A stretch of 61,307 nt of DNA. Source: Prevotellaceae bacterium (lineage in GTDB: Bacteria > Bacteroidota > Bacteroidia > Bacteroidales > Bacteroidaceae). Each line of letters opens with the position of its first letter. Position 1 is the first letter of the stretch. Location: contig JAUNOM010000011.1 of assembly GCA_030531085.1 (NCBI GenBank), positions 1 through 61,307 on the forward strand, given 5' to 3'. The notes below the pieces were generated by a model. The model was given only the letters and a program-made list of their open reading frames with translations, was not told the origin of the DNA and ran no database searches. A program made the translations under genes and the position numbers. Below are positions 34,719-43,174 of this stretch, one piece after another.

Positions 34719-36263
34719 CTACATCATCAATGCACGATTGAACATATAGTATACCTCATTATTACGAAGTTGCTGTTTAAAGTTTGCTATCGTGGTATCT
34801 TTATCTATTCGTATCATTTCTATGCCTGCGATTTCTGCATAATCTTCCCAATACTCCGGAGTGATATCGTATGACATACATGAATGATGCGTACCACCAG
34901 CAAGAATCCACGCTGTTGCTCCTATTTCAAAAGATGGTTGCGGAATCCACAATGCGTTGGCAACTGGGAGTTTTGGAAGTGGTTTCGGCTCAATACAATT
35001 AACATCATTAACTATAAGACGGAAACGATTTCCTAAATCAACAATGGTTGCTGTGATACCATCACCAGTTTTAGAATCAAACACGAGACGAGCTGTCTGA
35101 CTCTTACGAATACCAATTCCAAGGAAATGTACCTCAAGACGTGGTTTATTTGCTGCGATGAGTGGACAAACCTCCAGCATATGTGACTGAAGTATTGCAG
35201 AATTAGCACCATCAAAATTAAGAGTATAATCCTCAAGGAATGATGCACCCTTAGGAAGACCTTGTGTCATGAACCATAATGTACGATATAAGGCTGCGGA
35301 CTTCCAGTCTCCTTCTGCTCCAAAACCATATCCTTCAGCCATAAGGCGCTGAGATGCAAGACCTGGAATTTGATCAAATCCAAGGAAGTTAGGATCATCT
35401 ACATCTGCACCTCCTAAGTCATCAAAGTTCGTAGTAAAGCCTTTTGCTCCCTCTGCTTCCAGTACTCTACGGATAGCAATCTCTGCTTTTGCTGCATTTT
35501 TAACTTTCTCCCAATAAACATCCTCTCCGGCCTCGCATGGAACAATTGTATAAAGTTTCTTATATTCCTCTACCAAAGCGTCTGCCTCTGCACTTGTCAC
35601 CTTCTTATAGTACTCCATAAGTGATGACACTGGATAATAGTCAACATGATATCCAAGACGAACCTCAGCCTCTACTTTATCACCATCTGTAACGGCGACA
35701 TTGTTCATCTGATCACCAAAACGCAAAATTCGCATATCCCTTGAATCTGCCCATGCTGCACAAACTCTCATCCATACTGCAATCTGTTGCTGTGGCTTTT
35801 CATCCTTCCAATATCCTGATACGACCTTACGTGGTTTACGTAGATGCGCACATATATGTCCAAATTCGCGATCACCATGTGCAGACTGATTAAGATTCAT
35901 AAAATCCATATCCATTGTATCCCATGGAATCTGCTCATTATACTGTGTATGGAAATGTAACAAAGGTTTCTGCAAAGCCTGCATACCTTTTATCCACATT
36001 TTAGCAGGAGAGAATGTATGCATCCATGTGATAACGCCAACGCAATTCTCTGCATTATTTGCAGCTTTCATGACATCTTCAACTTCTTTTGAAGAGTTGG
36101 CTGTACCTTTATATACAATCTGTATCGGCAGGATACCGGATTCATTGAGTCCATTCACCATCTCATTTGAATGTGCATCAACTGCGACTACAGCGTCACC
36201 TCCATAAAGGAGCTGAGCACCAGTTACCCACCATACTTCAAGATTCTTAAATGCTTTAATCAT
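34719..36263 (-). CDS. araA: L-arabinose isomerase
   Basis: 514 aa, close to the usual 500. It begins with LEVWWVTGAQLLYGGD, followed by VITWMHTFSPAKMWIKG, where the family's substrate-contacting residues lie, and LHFHTQYNEQIPW; the C-terminal region has HHSCMSYD. It isomerises L-arabinose to L-ribulose in the cytoplasm with a divalent metal. It lies between araD (82-bp gap) and the FGGY kinase gene. Confidence 0.96.
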   Translation of the reverse strand: MIKAFKNLEVWWVTGAQLLYGGDAVVAVDAHSNEMVNGLNESGILPIQIVYKGTANSSKEVEDVMKAANNAENCVGVITWMHTFSPAKMWIKGMQALQKPLLHFHTQYNEQIPWDTMDMDFMNLNQSAHGDREFGHICAHLRKPRKVVSGYWKDEKPQQQIAVWMRVCAAWADSRDMRILRFGDQMNNVAVTDGDKVEAEVRLGYHVDYYPVSSLMEYYKKVTSAEADALVEEYKKLYTIVPCEAGEDVYWEKVKNAAKAEIAIRRVLEAEGAKGFTTNFDDLGGADVDDPNFLGFDQIPGLASQRLMAEGYGFGAEGDWKSAALYRTLWFMTQGLPKGASFLEDYTLNFDGANSAILQSHMLEVCPLIAANKPRLEVHFLGIGIRKSQTARLVFDSKTGDGITATIVDLGNRFRLIVNDVNCIEPKPLPKLPVANALWIPQPSFEIGATAWILAGGTHHSCMSYDITPEYWEDYAEIAGIEMIRIDKDTTIANFKQQLRNNEVYYMFNRALMM

Positions 36264-36345
36264 AGTTTTATAGATTTAAAATTAAAAAGGATTGTATCAA
36301 TTATTATAAATTATGAATGTGCAACAACAAATATTTTACATTCAA

Positions 36346-37056
36346 TTAATGTTGTTGACCTTTTTGCCCATAATATGCATTGGGCCCATGCTTACGCATA
36401 TAATGCTTCTCGACTAATAAAGGATTCATTGTCAATTGGGGATTTACAGAGAACGCCACAAATGCCATTTTTGCACACTGCTCCATCACCTTTGCATTGT
36501 AAACCGCATTGTCAGGAGATGTTCCCCATGAGAAAGGACCATGATTCTTTACAAGGACTGCTGGAGTATGATCTGGATTTATCTTACGAATATTAAGGAT
36601 CTCATCTACTATAACATTACCTGTCTCAAGCTCATAGGCACCCTTAACCTCTGCCTCTGTCATATCTCTTGTACATGGAATATCCTTATAAAAATAATCA
36701 GCATGTGTTGTACCTATATTAGGAATGTCTTTACCAGCCTGTGCAAAAGCTGTTGCGTATGTAGAATGTGTATGTACTACTCCTTGTATATTGGGGAATG
36801 CTTTATAAAGAACAAGATGAGTAGGTGTATCTGATGATGGATTCAAATCACCCTCTACAACATTTCCTGTCTCCAAATCTACAACTACCATATCCCCAAC
36901 CTTCATTTCGTCATAACTAACACCAGAAGGTTTTATAACAACAAGGCCTTGTTCACGGTCTATGCCAGACACATTACCCCATGTAAAAATCACTAAGCCT
37001 TGTTTAACAAGATCCAAATTAGCTTTAAAAACTTTTTGTTTGAGTTCTTCTAACAT
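36346..37056 (-). CDS. araD: L-ribulose-5-phosphate 4-epimerase
   Basis: 236 aa class II aldolase-fold enzyme. TWGNVSGID, the zinc-binding [16 protein letters not shown] and GTTHADYF, and [12 protein letters not shown] are typical AraD motifs. It converts L-ribulose-5-P to D-xylulose-5-P. It is the second enzyme gene after the symporter in transcription order; in several Bacteroides the regulator gene araR lies at this junction, but here there is only a 128-bp spacer containing a hairpin. Confidence 0.95.
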   Translation of the reverse strand: MLEELKQKVFKANLDLVKQGLVIFTWGNVSGIDREQGLVVIKPSGVSYDEMKVGDMVVVDLETGNVVEGDLNPSSDTPTHLVLYKAFPNIQGVVHTHSTYATAFAQAGKDIPNIGTTHADYFYKDIPCTRDMTEAEVKGAYELETGNVIVDEILNIRKINPDHTPAVLVKNHGPFSWGTSPDNAVYNAKVMEQCAKMAFVAFSVNPQLTMNPLLVEKHYMRKHGPNAYYGQKGQQH

Positions 37057-37094
37057 AATATATAATTGTGTTTTTTACATTATTTAATTATTAT

Positions 37095-37157
37095 AGGTTT
37101 TAGATTGTATAAAGGATAGATGTATCAAACATAAACCTACTCTACAATCTAAAACCT
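37095..37157 (-). other. 15-bp inverted repeat in the symporter-araD spacer
   Basis: AGGTTTTAGATTGTA and TACAATCTAAAACCT form a perfect 15-bp stem with a 33-nt loop between the symporter stop and the araD start. With no T-run it is not a simple terminator. It could set relative expression of transporter and enzymes by processing, or be an operator. Confidence 0.6.
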
Positions 37158-37184
37158 TAAATTCTCTCACCCTTACATTATCCT

Positions 37185-39137
37185 TTACCAAAGGATAGTA
37201 TAAAGGATTACAAGAATGATAATCACTCCTGCTGCTCCAATATTAAATGCACGGTCTGTTTTGAAAATCTTGATATCTATACCAATGGATTTTACATCTT
37301 CAACCGTATCTTTTGCATTGTTATACAAATAAATATATAAAGAGAACATCATAGCAGACAGGAAGAAAAATGCCTCAAATCCAAGATTCTTCAGATCTTC
37401 ATTGAAGAAACACTGTGATCCAAGTAATAAGCAAGCTACAGCAAATCCTAATGTTATATGAGCCCACTTGAACAATGTACGCTTCGTCTTCTCTGGTACC
37501 TCCTCGGAAGGCCTGGTATTCTTTGACATAAATGATATACCAAAGAAAAGGACAACCAAACATATAAAGACATATCCCATACGTAATAAGAATGGAACTT
37601 CGGGCAACAAGAACTTAAAGAGAATGGAGAATGCAAAAGTACCTATAGCTACAACTACAGCTGCTGCACCGCTTGCACGCTTCCACAATAAACCTAATCC
37701 GAAGATTACAACAATACCTGGATATACAAATCCAGAATATTCCTGAATAACTTGGAAAGCCTGATCGGCACCACCCATAATCGGATAAACAGCTATCAAA
37801 GCCATGACAAGAGCACATACAGAAGTTATACGTCCTACAGTCACCAACTTCTTCTCTGATGCATTTTTGTTCAAATACTGCTTATATATATCCATTGTAA
37901 AGATAGTAGAAGTAGAGTTAAACATAGATGCCAAAGAAGATATCACAGCCGCAGCAAGAGCCGCAAATGAAAGTCCTTTTACAAATACAGGGGTAAAATT
38001 GCGGATTAAGTACGGATACGCATCGTCAGAACGCTCTATAGAACCAGCAAGTTTGTCACCCAAAAGCTCTATAACGGGAACACCTTCATAAGAACCTTTC
38101 ATTATATAGAATGCACAAACACCAGGAATACAAACAATAAAAGGTATCAATATTTTCAGGAATGCAGCAAAAATCATACCTTTCTTTGCCTCGTCAAGTG
38201 ATTTTGCAGCAAGACCTTTCTGAATTATATACTGGTTAAAGCCCCAGTAGCCCAAATTGGTAAGCCAAAGGGCACCTACAATCACGACAATACCAGGAAT
38301 ATCAAAATATGGATCATCTGTAATATTCGGAATATTGGTATTACGTGTTACAACCAAATTAAAATGCTTATCTCCTTCTATGCTGCCTAAATGACTATAA
38401 ATCTCAGCAAAAGCTCCAAAAGCACCACCATCAATGTTTAGTTCAGAACCTATGACATCAAGAGCAGCATAAGCTGTTATCAAGCCTCCACCAACAAGGA
38501 ATGTAACCTGCATAACATCGGTCCATGCAACAGATGCGAGACCTCCATATATAGAATAGAGACCAGCAACAAGGAACAGAATCAATATTATTGTCAGAAG
38601 GGTGAAATCAACCTGCATTCCTGCCATGCTTCCCATAATTGCAGGCAATCCTAGTATCTGCTTAATAGCCAAAGCTCCAAGCCATGCAACTGAAGTCAGA
38701 TTTATAAACACATATAGGAAAAGCCAGAAGATAGAGAATGAAAGGCCTACACCATCGTTATAACGATCACGCAAAAACTGTGGAATAGTGAAAACCTTTT
38801 TCTCAATCATCAGTGGTAGTAAGAACTTACCCACTACAAGAAGGGTAGCCGCTGCCATCAACTCATACGCTGCCATTGCTATACCAGAATTAAAGGCAGA
38901 ACCAGACATACCAATAAACTGCTCCGCAGAAATGTTTGCAGCAATCAGTGAGGCACCAACAGCCCACCATGTCAATGTGTTACCGGCAAGAAAATAGTCG
39001 GTAGATGATTTCTCCTCACCCTTCTTTCCGCGGCTGAGGAACACTCCAAGACCAACAAGGATAATAATGTAGACCACGAATACTGCATAGTCCACAGTTT
39101 GAAATCCATTGTTTCTTAACGCTTCTAATACGCTCAT
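37185..39137 (-). CDS. Sodium/solute symporter (SSS family), probable arabinose transporter
   Basis: 650 aa with about 14 hydrophobic segments. The SSS signature starts with DYFLAGNTLTWWAVGASLIAANISAEQFIGMSG (about residues 47-79), the sodium-site region of SGLT-type transporters, and GLYSIYGGLASVAWTDVMQ follows. It imports a sugar with Na+ across the inner membrane. Its position between galM and araD in the arabinose operon points to L-arabinose as substrate. Confidence 0.9.
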   Translation of the reverse strand: MSVLEALRNNGFQTVDYAVFVVYIIILVGLGVFLSRGKKGEEKSSTDYFLAGNTLTWWAVGASLIAANISAEQFIGMSGSAFNSGIAMAAYELMAAATLLVVGKFLLPLMIEKKVFTIPQFLRDRYNDGVGLSFSIFWLFLYVFINLTSVAWLGALAIKQILGLPAIMGSMAGMQVDFTLLTIILILFLVAGLYSIYGGLASVAWTDVMQVTFLVGGGLITAYAALDVIGSELNIDGGAFGAFAEIYSHLGSIEGDKHFNLVVTRNTNIPNITDDPYFDIPGIVVIVGALWLTNLGYWGFNQYIIQKGLAAKSLDEAKKGMIFAAFLKILIPFIVCIPGVCAFYIMKGSYEGVPVIELLGDKLAGSIERSDDAYPYLIRNFTPVFVKGLSFAALAAAVISSLASMFNSTSTIFTMDIYKQYLNKNASEKKLVTVGRITSVCALVMALIAVYPIMGGADQAFQVIQEYSGFVYPGIVVIFGLGLLWKRASGAAAVVVAIGTFAFSILFKFLLPEVPFLLRMGYVFICLVVLFFGISFMSKNTRPSEEVPEKTKRTLFKWAHITLGFAVACLLLGSQCFFNEDLKNLGFEAFFFLSAMMFSLYIYLYNNAKDTVEDVKSIGIDIKIFKTDRAFNIGAAGVIIILVILYTILW

Positions 39138-39189
39138 TTCTATTTTTTATTTAGGTTTATTATATTATCACTATCATAGAGTACACCTA

Positions 39190-40365
39190 TTACTTCTTCA
39201 CACTAAAAGCATACACAAGGTGACTGTTATATTTCTCGTCTTTCTTCAAAACAGGAGATACCCACTGCTTCTTATTTGGAGAGTCTGGATATTTTTGGCT
39301 CTCAAGACAAATTCCGGATCTCTGCGGATACTTTATACCTTTCTTTCCTACAACCTTGCCTTCCAAGAAATTGCCAGTATAAACTTGAATGCCCGGCTCT
39401 GATGTGTAAACAGTTAATTCTATACCTGTAGTCGGACAGAAGACCTTTGCACATGGTTTAGTATCATCACCTTTACCATCCTTATATGTCAGGAGACACC
39501 AGTTATGATCATATCCATTTGCATTTTTCAATTGAAGGAACGTAGTGTCATTGATTTGCTCACCGATAGCGTGCTGATTAGTAAAATCCATTGGAGTGTC
39601 CTTTACAGAAACCTCTTCACCTGTTGTCATATAAGTATCATCAGATTGAGTAAACTTATCAGCATTTATCCATAACTCTTGGTCAAGCACTGTTGTTGTA
39701 GGATCTCCACTCAAATTAAAATAAGAATGGTTTGTCATGTTGATAATCGTTGTCTTGTCTGTTGTTCCTTCAAATGCTATGTCAAGAGCATTATTACTTG
39801 TAAGAGTATAAGTAACTGTAGCCTTTACATTGCCAGGGAAACCATTATCACCATCTGGAGAATCTATGCTCATCTTCAGAACACTGTCATTGCTCTCCAC
39901 AACATCGTACACCTGATACTGCCATCCAGAAGGGCCACCATGCAAACAGTGTCCAAAATTATTTGTAGCTAACTGATACTTGACACCATCAAGTTCTATT
40001 TTTCCTTTATTGATACGATTTGCATATCGTCCTATAGCCGCTCCAAAATCACTTGGTGAGTTAACAGAATCAGCATACTGTGCAACATTATCATATCCCA
40101 AAACAACATCTTGGAAATTACCTTCTTTGTCAGGTACCATGATAGAAACTACACGACCTCCAAAATTAGTAATATCCACTTCCATACCGTTTGCATTACG
40201 CAAAGTATAAAGTTTTACTTGTTTTTTGTTAATCACAGTGTCAAAAGCCGTTGGATTTAGTCCTGATTTTAATCCCTCCATGTCATGAGTCGCCTTTTGA
40301 TCACAGGCCGTTAAGACGCAGGCAGCTACAGCTGCACAGCCAACAATTGATTTAAGATTAATCAT
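39190..40365 (-). CDS. galM: Aldose 1-epimerase, lipoprotein form
   Basis: 391 aa from the ATG at 40365. The frame is open 14 codons further, but this start gives the lipoprotein signal MINLKSIVGCAAVAACVLTAC. The mutarotase domain has NRINKGKIEL, the catalytic-type LHGG, TNHSYFNLSG and a late conserved Glu in YTSEPGIQVYTGNFL. Being exported and lipid-anchored, it interconverts sugar anomers before uptake by the adjacent symporter. First gene of the arabinose operon. Confidence 0.92.
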   Translation of the reverse strand: MINLKSIVGCAAVAACVLTACDQKATHDMEGLKSGLNPTAFDTVINKKQVKLYTLRNANGMEVDITNFGGRVVSIMVPDKEGNFQDVVLGYDNVAQYADSVNSPSDFGAAIGRYANRINKGKIELDGVKYQLATNNFGHCLHGGPSGWQYQVYDVVESNDSVLKMSIDSPDGDNGFPGNVKATVTYTLTSNNALDIAFEGTTDKTTIINMTNHSYFNLSGDPTTTVLDQELWINADKFTQSDDTYMTTGEEVSVKDTPMDFTNQHAIGEQINDTTFLQLKNANGYDHNWCLLTYKDGKGDDTKPCAKVFCPTTGIELTVYTSEPGIQVYTGNFLEGKVVGKKGIKYPQRSGICLESQKYPDSPNKKQWVSPVLKKDEKYNSHLVYAFSVKK

Positions 40366-40404
40366 ATAAATTGTTTTTTGGTTAGTGTCTAATATGGAAT
40401 AGGA

Positions 40405-40435
40405 CAAGGACTATATTATAGGAATAATTTAGCAA
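40405..40435 (-). promoter_or_regulatory. Tentative promoter of the arabinose operon
   Basis: On the minus strand TTG, 19-bp spacer and TAGTCCTTG, an imperfect -7 element. Its location gives a leader of about 30 nt before galM. The weakness would suit a promoter that needs an activator, but no operator can be assigned. The rest of the 250-bp spacer upstream is AT-rich without recognisable signals. Confidence 0.3.
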
Positions 40436-40615
40436 TTCACCTGTCCATACAACCACCATTATGAGTTTTTCGGTGTAAAATTAATATTTTTTTTTCAGTT
40501 AACAATATTTTTTCTGTTTTTTTTTATAATCCCAGTCTATTTTCTTCGATTTTGTTGTTGAAACTGTAAATTTCCGATATATAAAAACGAATAGCCAGAT
40601 GTTATATAACAACCT

Positions 40616-41464
40616 TCAATGTGTAATAAAGTCCTTAATCAATGGCATCATCTGTCGGGCTTTCATCACTCCCATTGAATATACTGTTCTCATCTTATTT
40701 TCATTCAACTCGGTTCTTCCTATTTTTAAAGTTTCCTCTGGATATATCAATAAGGTATTACCAGCTTTTTCCTGTTGCATAATATAATCAAGTTGCATAT
40801 TATACATTTCATGTCTTCTTGCCATACATTCGCCCACTTTAGGATATTTTCTCGTCATGAGTTTTATCAACCAATTTATCTTCATAGGTTTCTTATAATA
40901 ATTATTAGGCTGTGTCAACACTACAACGTTACGTTGAAAACCCATATTCTGAAAAGCCTGCAAAGGTATAGAATCTGTTATTCCACCGTCAAGCATGACT
41001 TTACCGTCCACATACACAGGAGTTGACACAACTGGCATAGAAGCAGAAGCCCTCATCCATTCCAATTCATGATGCGTAAAGTTTTCCATACGATGATACA
41101 CAGGCTTACCTGTTATGATGTCTGTACATACCATCCAAAACTCCATTGGATTACATTCAAATGCATTTATATCAAAACGATCTATCTCAAAAGGTACTAC
41201 ATGATATGAGAATTGTGGACTGACAATATTACCAGTTTTTATCAGTGGCCTTATTCCCATATATCTCGGGTCCTTCTTTAGTTGTATGTTATATCTTAAT
41301 GCCCGACCTTTCTGCTTAGACTTATAATTACATCCAAACAAAGCTCCAGCTGACACGCCAATAAGGCCATCAAAGGTAATACTTTCATCCATCATAGCAT
41401 CCATGACGCCAGCAGAGAACATACCCCGCAATCCTCCTCCTTCAAGTACCAATCCATGCTTCAT
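40616..41464 (-). CDS. Patatin-like phospholipase
   Basis: 282 aa soluble protein. The oxyanion-hole glycine run LEGGGLRGMF (residues 7-16), the nucleophile elbow GVSAGALFG (about residues 38-46) and the catalytic aspartate in LDGGITDSIP (about 156-165) make a complete Ser-Asp dyad. There is no signal peptide, so it would hydrolyse lipid acyl esters in the cytoplasm or at the inner membrane. It resembles the short YjjU-type bacterial patatins. It follows the GH28 gene by 52 bp. Confidence 0.9.
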   Translation of the reverse strand: MKHGLVLEGGGLRGMFSAGVMDAMMDESITFDGLIGVSAGALFGCNYKSKQKGRALRYNIQLKKDPRYMGIRPLIKTGNIVSPQFSYHVVPFEIDRFDINAFECNPMEFWMVCTDIITGKPVYHRMENFTHHELEWMRASASMPVVSTPVYVDGKVMLDGGITDSIPLQAFQNMGFQRNVVVLTQPNNYYKKPMKINWLIKLMTRKYPKVGECMARRHEMYNMQLDYIMQQEKAGNTLLIYPEETLKIGRTELNENKMRTVYSMGVMKARQMMPLIKDFITH

Positions 41465-41516
41465 ATATTTACCGTCTCATTCTCTGTTTTTTGCAATCAA
41501 AAGGACATGATAAACA

Positions 41517-42989
41517 TTACTTTTCCACAAGTCTATCGACATCAGTTTTCACGAGTCTTTGTCCCTTTGTATTCTTTATTGTTACATTTTCAAAAAGAAT
41601 ATTTTTAGCATAATGTAATTCCGCACCATTCTCGCATACAAATAGAGAATTTTTCAGTTGTAGATTATCAAGTGGCATTTCGGGTAATCCATTAAAATAA
41701 ATAGCACGTTTGGCTCCCTGACATATTATGTTTGAAATATATAGATTACGGAAACAAGGAGTCTCTTCCGTTACAGCAGGTATTACATCTTTTGCAGAAG
41801 TGTCAGCATCTGCCTTACCTACAGCGGGCTTATTCGCATAATATAAATCAAAAGTGAAAGCATCATCTTTTATATCCACCATATTTATATTGTTGATGTA
41901 TATATTTTCGACAACACCTCCTCTACCTCTGGTTGACTTTAATCGCAGCCCTGTATCTGTGCCATTAAAAAGACAATTGTTCACATAAATATTCTTTGCA
42001 CCACTTGACATCTCTGAACCTATGACAAATCCACCATGTCCATGTAATACTGTACATCCTTCGATTATAACATTCTGGCATGGCATTTTCCAATCACGTC
42101 CTTCCTTATTCTTACCACTTTTAATGCAAATTGCATCATCTCCTACATCAAATGTAGAGTTTTTCACGATCACGCGATTACAAGACTCTAAATCTAATCC
42201 ATCTCCATTCTGTGCATACCAGGGATTACGTATTGTCACATGATCAATCGTTACATCCTCACACTTTAAAGGATGAGTATTCCATGCAGGAGAATTACTA
42301 AAAGTTACATCTTTAAAAAGAATACGCTTACAAGACGTAAACTCCAACAACACCGGTCTCTGAGTGACCCTACGCATATCAGGCTTCAAAGGCTTTCCCG
42401 CTAATTCGTCATTCTTAGCATCAGGATACCATACATTCTTATACTCTACCCCCTTTCCAGATGTCAACTCACTCCATTGTGCTAAAGTGAATTTTCCTTT
42501 TTTTGATGGCCTCCATGCCTGGCCTTGAGCATCAAAGGCACCAGTTCCAGTTATTGCCACATCTGTTTTCTCATAAGCCCATAATGGCGCCATCTTCTTT
42601 TGAATCATGTTACCTTCATAAACCGTTTTCACAGTTGGATACGCATCAAAATCCGTAGTGAATAAAACAAGTGCTCCCTGCTCTACATGCAATTCTGTAT
42701 GATTCTGAAATTGGATAGGACCTGTAAGCCATATACCAGCAGGCACAACCAACTTTCCTCCACCTTTATTGGCAAGATGTCGCATAGCTTTGTCAAAAGC
42801 AGCAGTATTCATAGAACCTCCATCACCTATACCACCAAAGTCCTTTATATTGACAATATAGTCAGGAATCTGCGGCAAAGCTACTTCTGGCATATCAAAA
42901 GGATAATCACCTTTGGCACAAACACTCTGTGACAATGCCACAAATGCAAAAAGGCTAATAAAGAAGCCATATACACGATTAATATTCAT
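41517..42989 (-). CDS. Glycoside hydrolase family 28 (polygalacturonase-like)
   Basis: 490 aa from the ATG at 42989, which opens a signal peptide (MNINRVYGFFISLFAFVALSQSVCA); a longer frame adds 18 unlikely residues. The GH28 beta-helix follows, with conserved sites in order: NGDGLDLESC (usual NTD region), VGDDAICIKSG, GHGGFVIGSEMSSG and RLKSTRGRGG. The catalytic aspartates and His are thus present. It is exported and should hydrolyse galacturonan or a related pectic backbone. It has its own promoter and no SusC/SusD pair nearby. Confidence 0.92.
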   Translation of the reverse strand: MNINRVYGFFISLFAFVALSQSVCAKGDYPFDMPEVALPQIPDYIVNIKDFGGIGDGGSMNTAAFDKAMRHLANKGGGKLVVPAGIWLTGPIQFQNHTELHVEQGALVLFTTDFDAYPTVKTVYEGNMIQKKMAPLWAYEKTDVAITGTGAFDAQGQAWRPSKKGKFTLAQWSELTSGKGVEYKNVWYPDAKNDELAGKPLKPDMRRVTQRPVLLEFTSCKRILFKDVTFSNSPAWNTHPLKCEDVTIDHVTIRNPWYAQNGDGLDLESCNRVIVKNSTFDVGDDAICIKSGKNKEGRDWKMPCQNVIIEGCTVLHGHGGFVIGSEMSSGAKNIYVNNCLFNGTDTGLRLKSTRGRGGVVENIYINNINMVDIKDDAFTFDLYYANKPAVGKADADTSAKDVIPAVTEETPCFRNLYISNIICQGAKRAIYFNGLPEMPLDNLQLKNSLFVCENGAELHYAKNILFENVTIKNTKGQRLVKTDVDRLVEK

Positions 42990-43040
42990 AAAGATATTGT
43001 TTGGGTTAATTATTTGAAATTCGTTTTTATTATCATGCCG

Positions 43041-43070
43041 CAAATTTACAAAAAAAAAACGAAAGCCAAA
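43041..43070 (-). promoter_or_regulatory. Promoter of the GH28-patatin unit
   Basis: Minus-strand TTTG, 18-bp spacer and TAAATTTG; expected leader about 45 nt to the GH28 ATG. Confidence 0.65.
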
Positions 43071-43108
43071 TGTCGTTTTGAAAAAAACTCAAAATAAAAT
43101 AATTATAT

Positions 43109-43140
43109 ATTGTAGATTTGAACAAAAATTACTACCTTTG
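43109..43140 (+). promoter_or_regulatory. Promoter of ftsK
   Basis: ATTG, 20-bp spacer and a full TACCTTTG -7 element; initiation near 43147, 28 nt before the ATG at 43175. This excludes the alternative start at 43118, which would precede the transcript. Confidence 0.6.
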
Positions 43141-43174
43141 TGCACTATTAATAAAAAGAAGTAACTATAACAAG

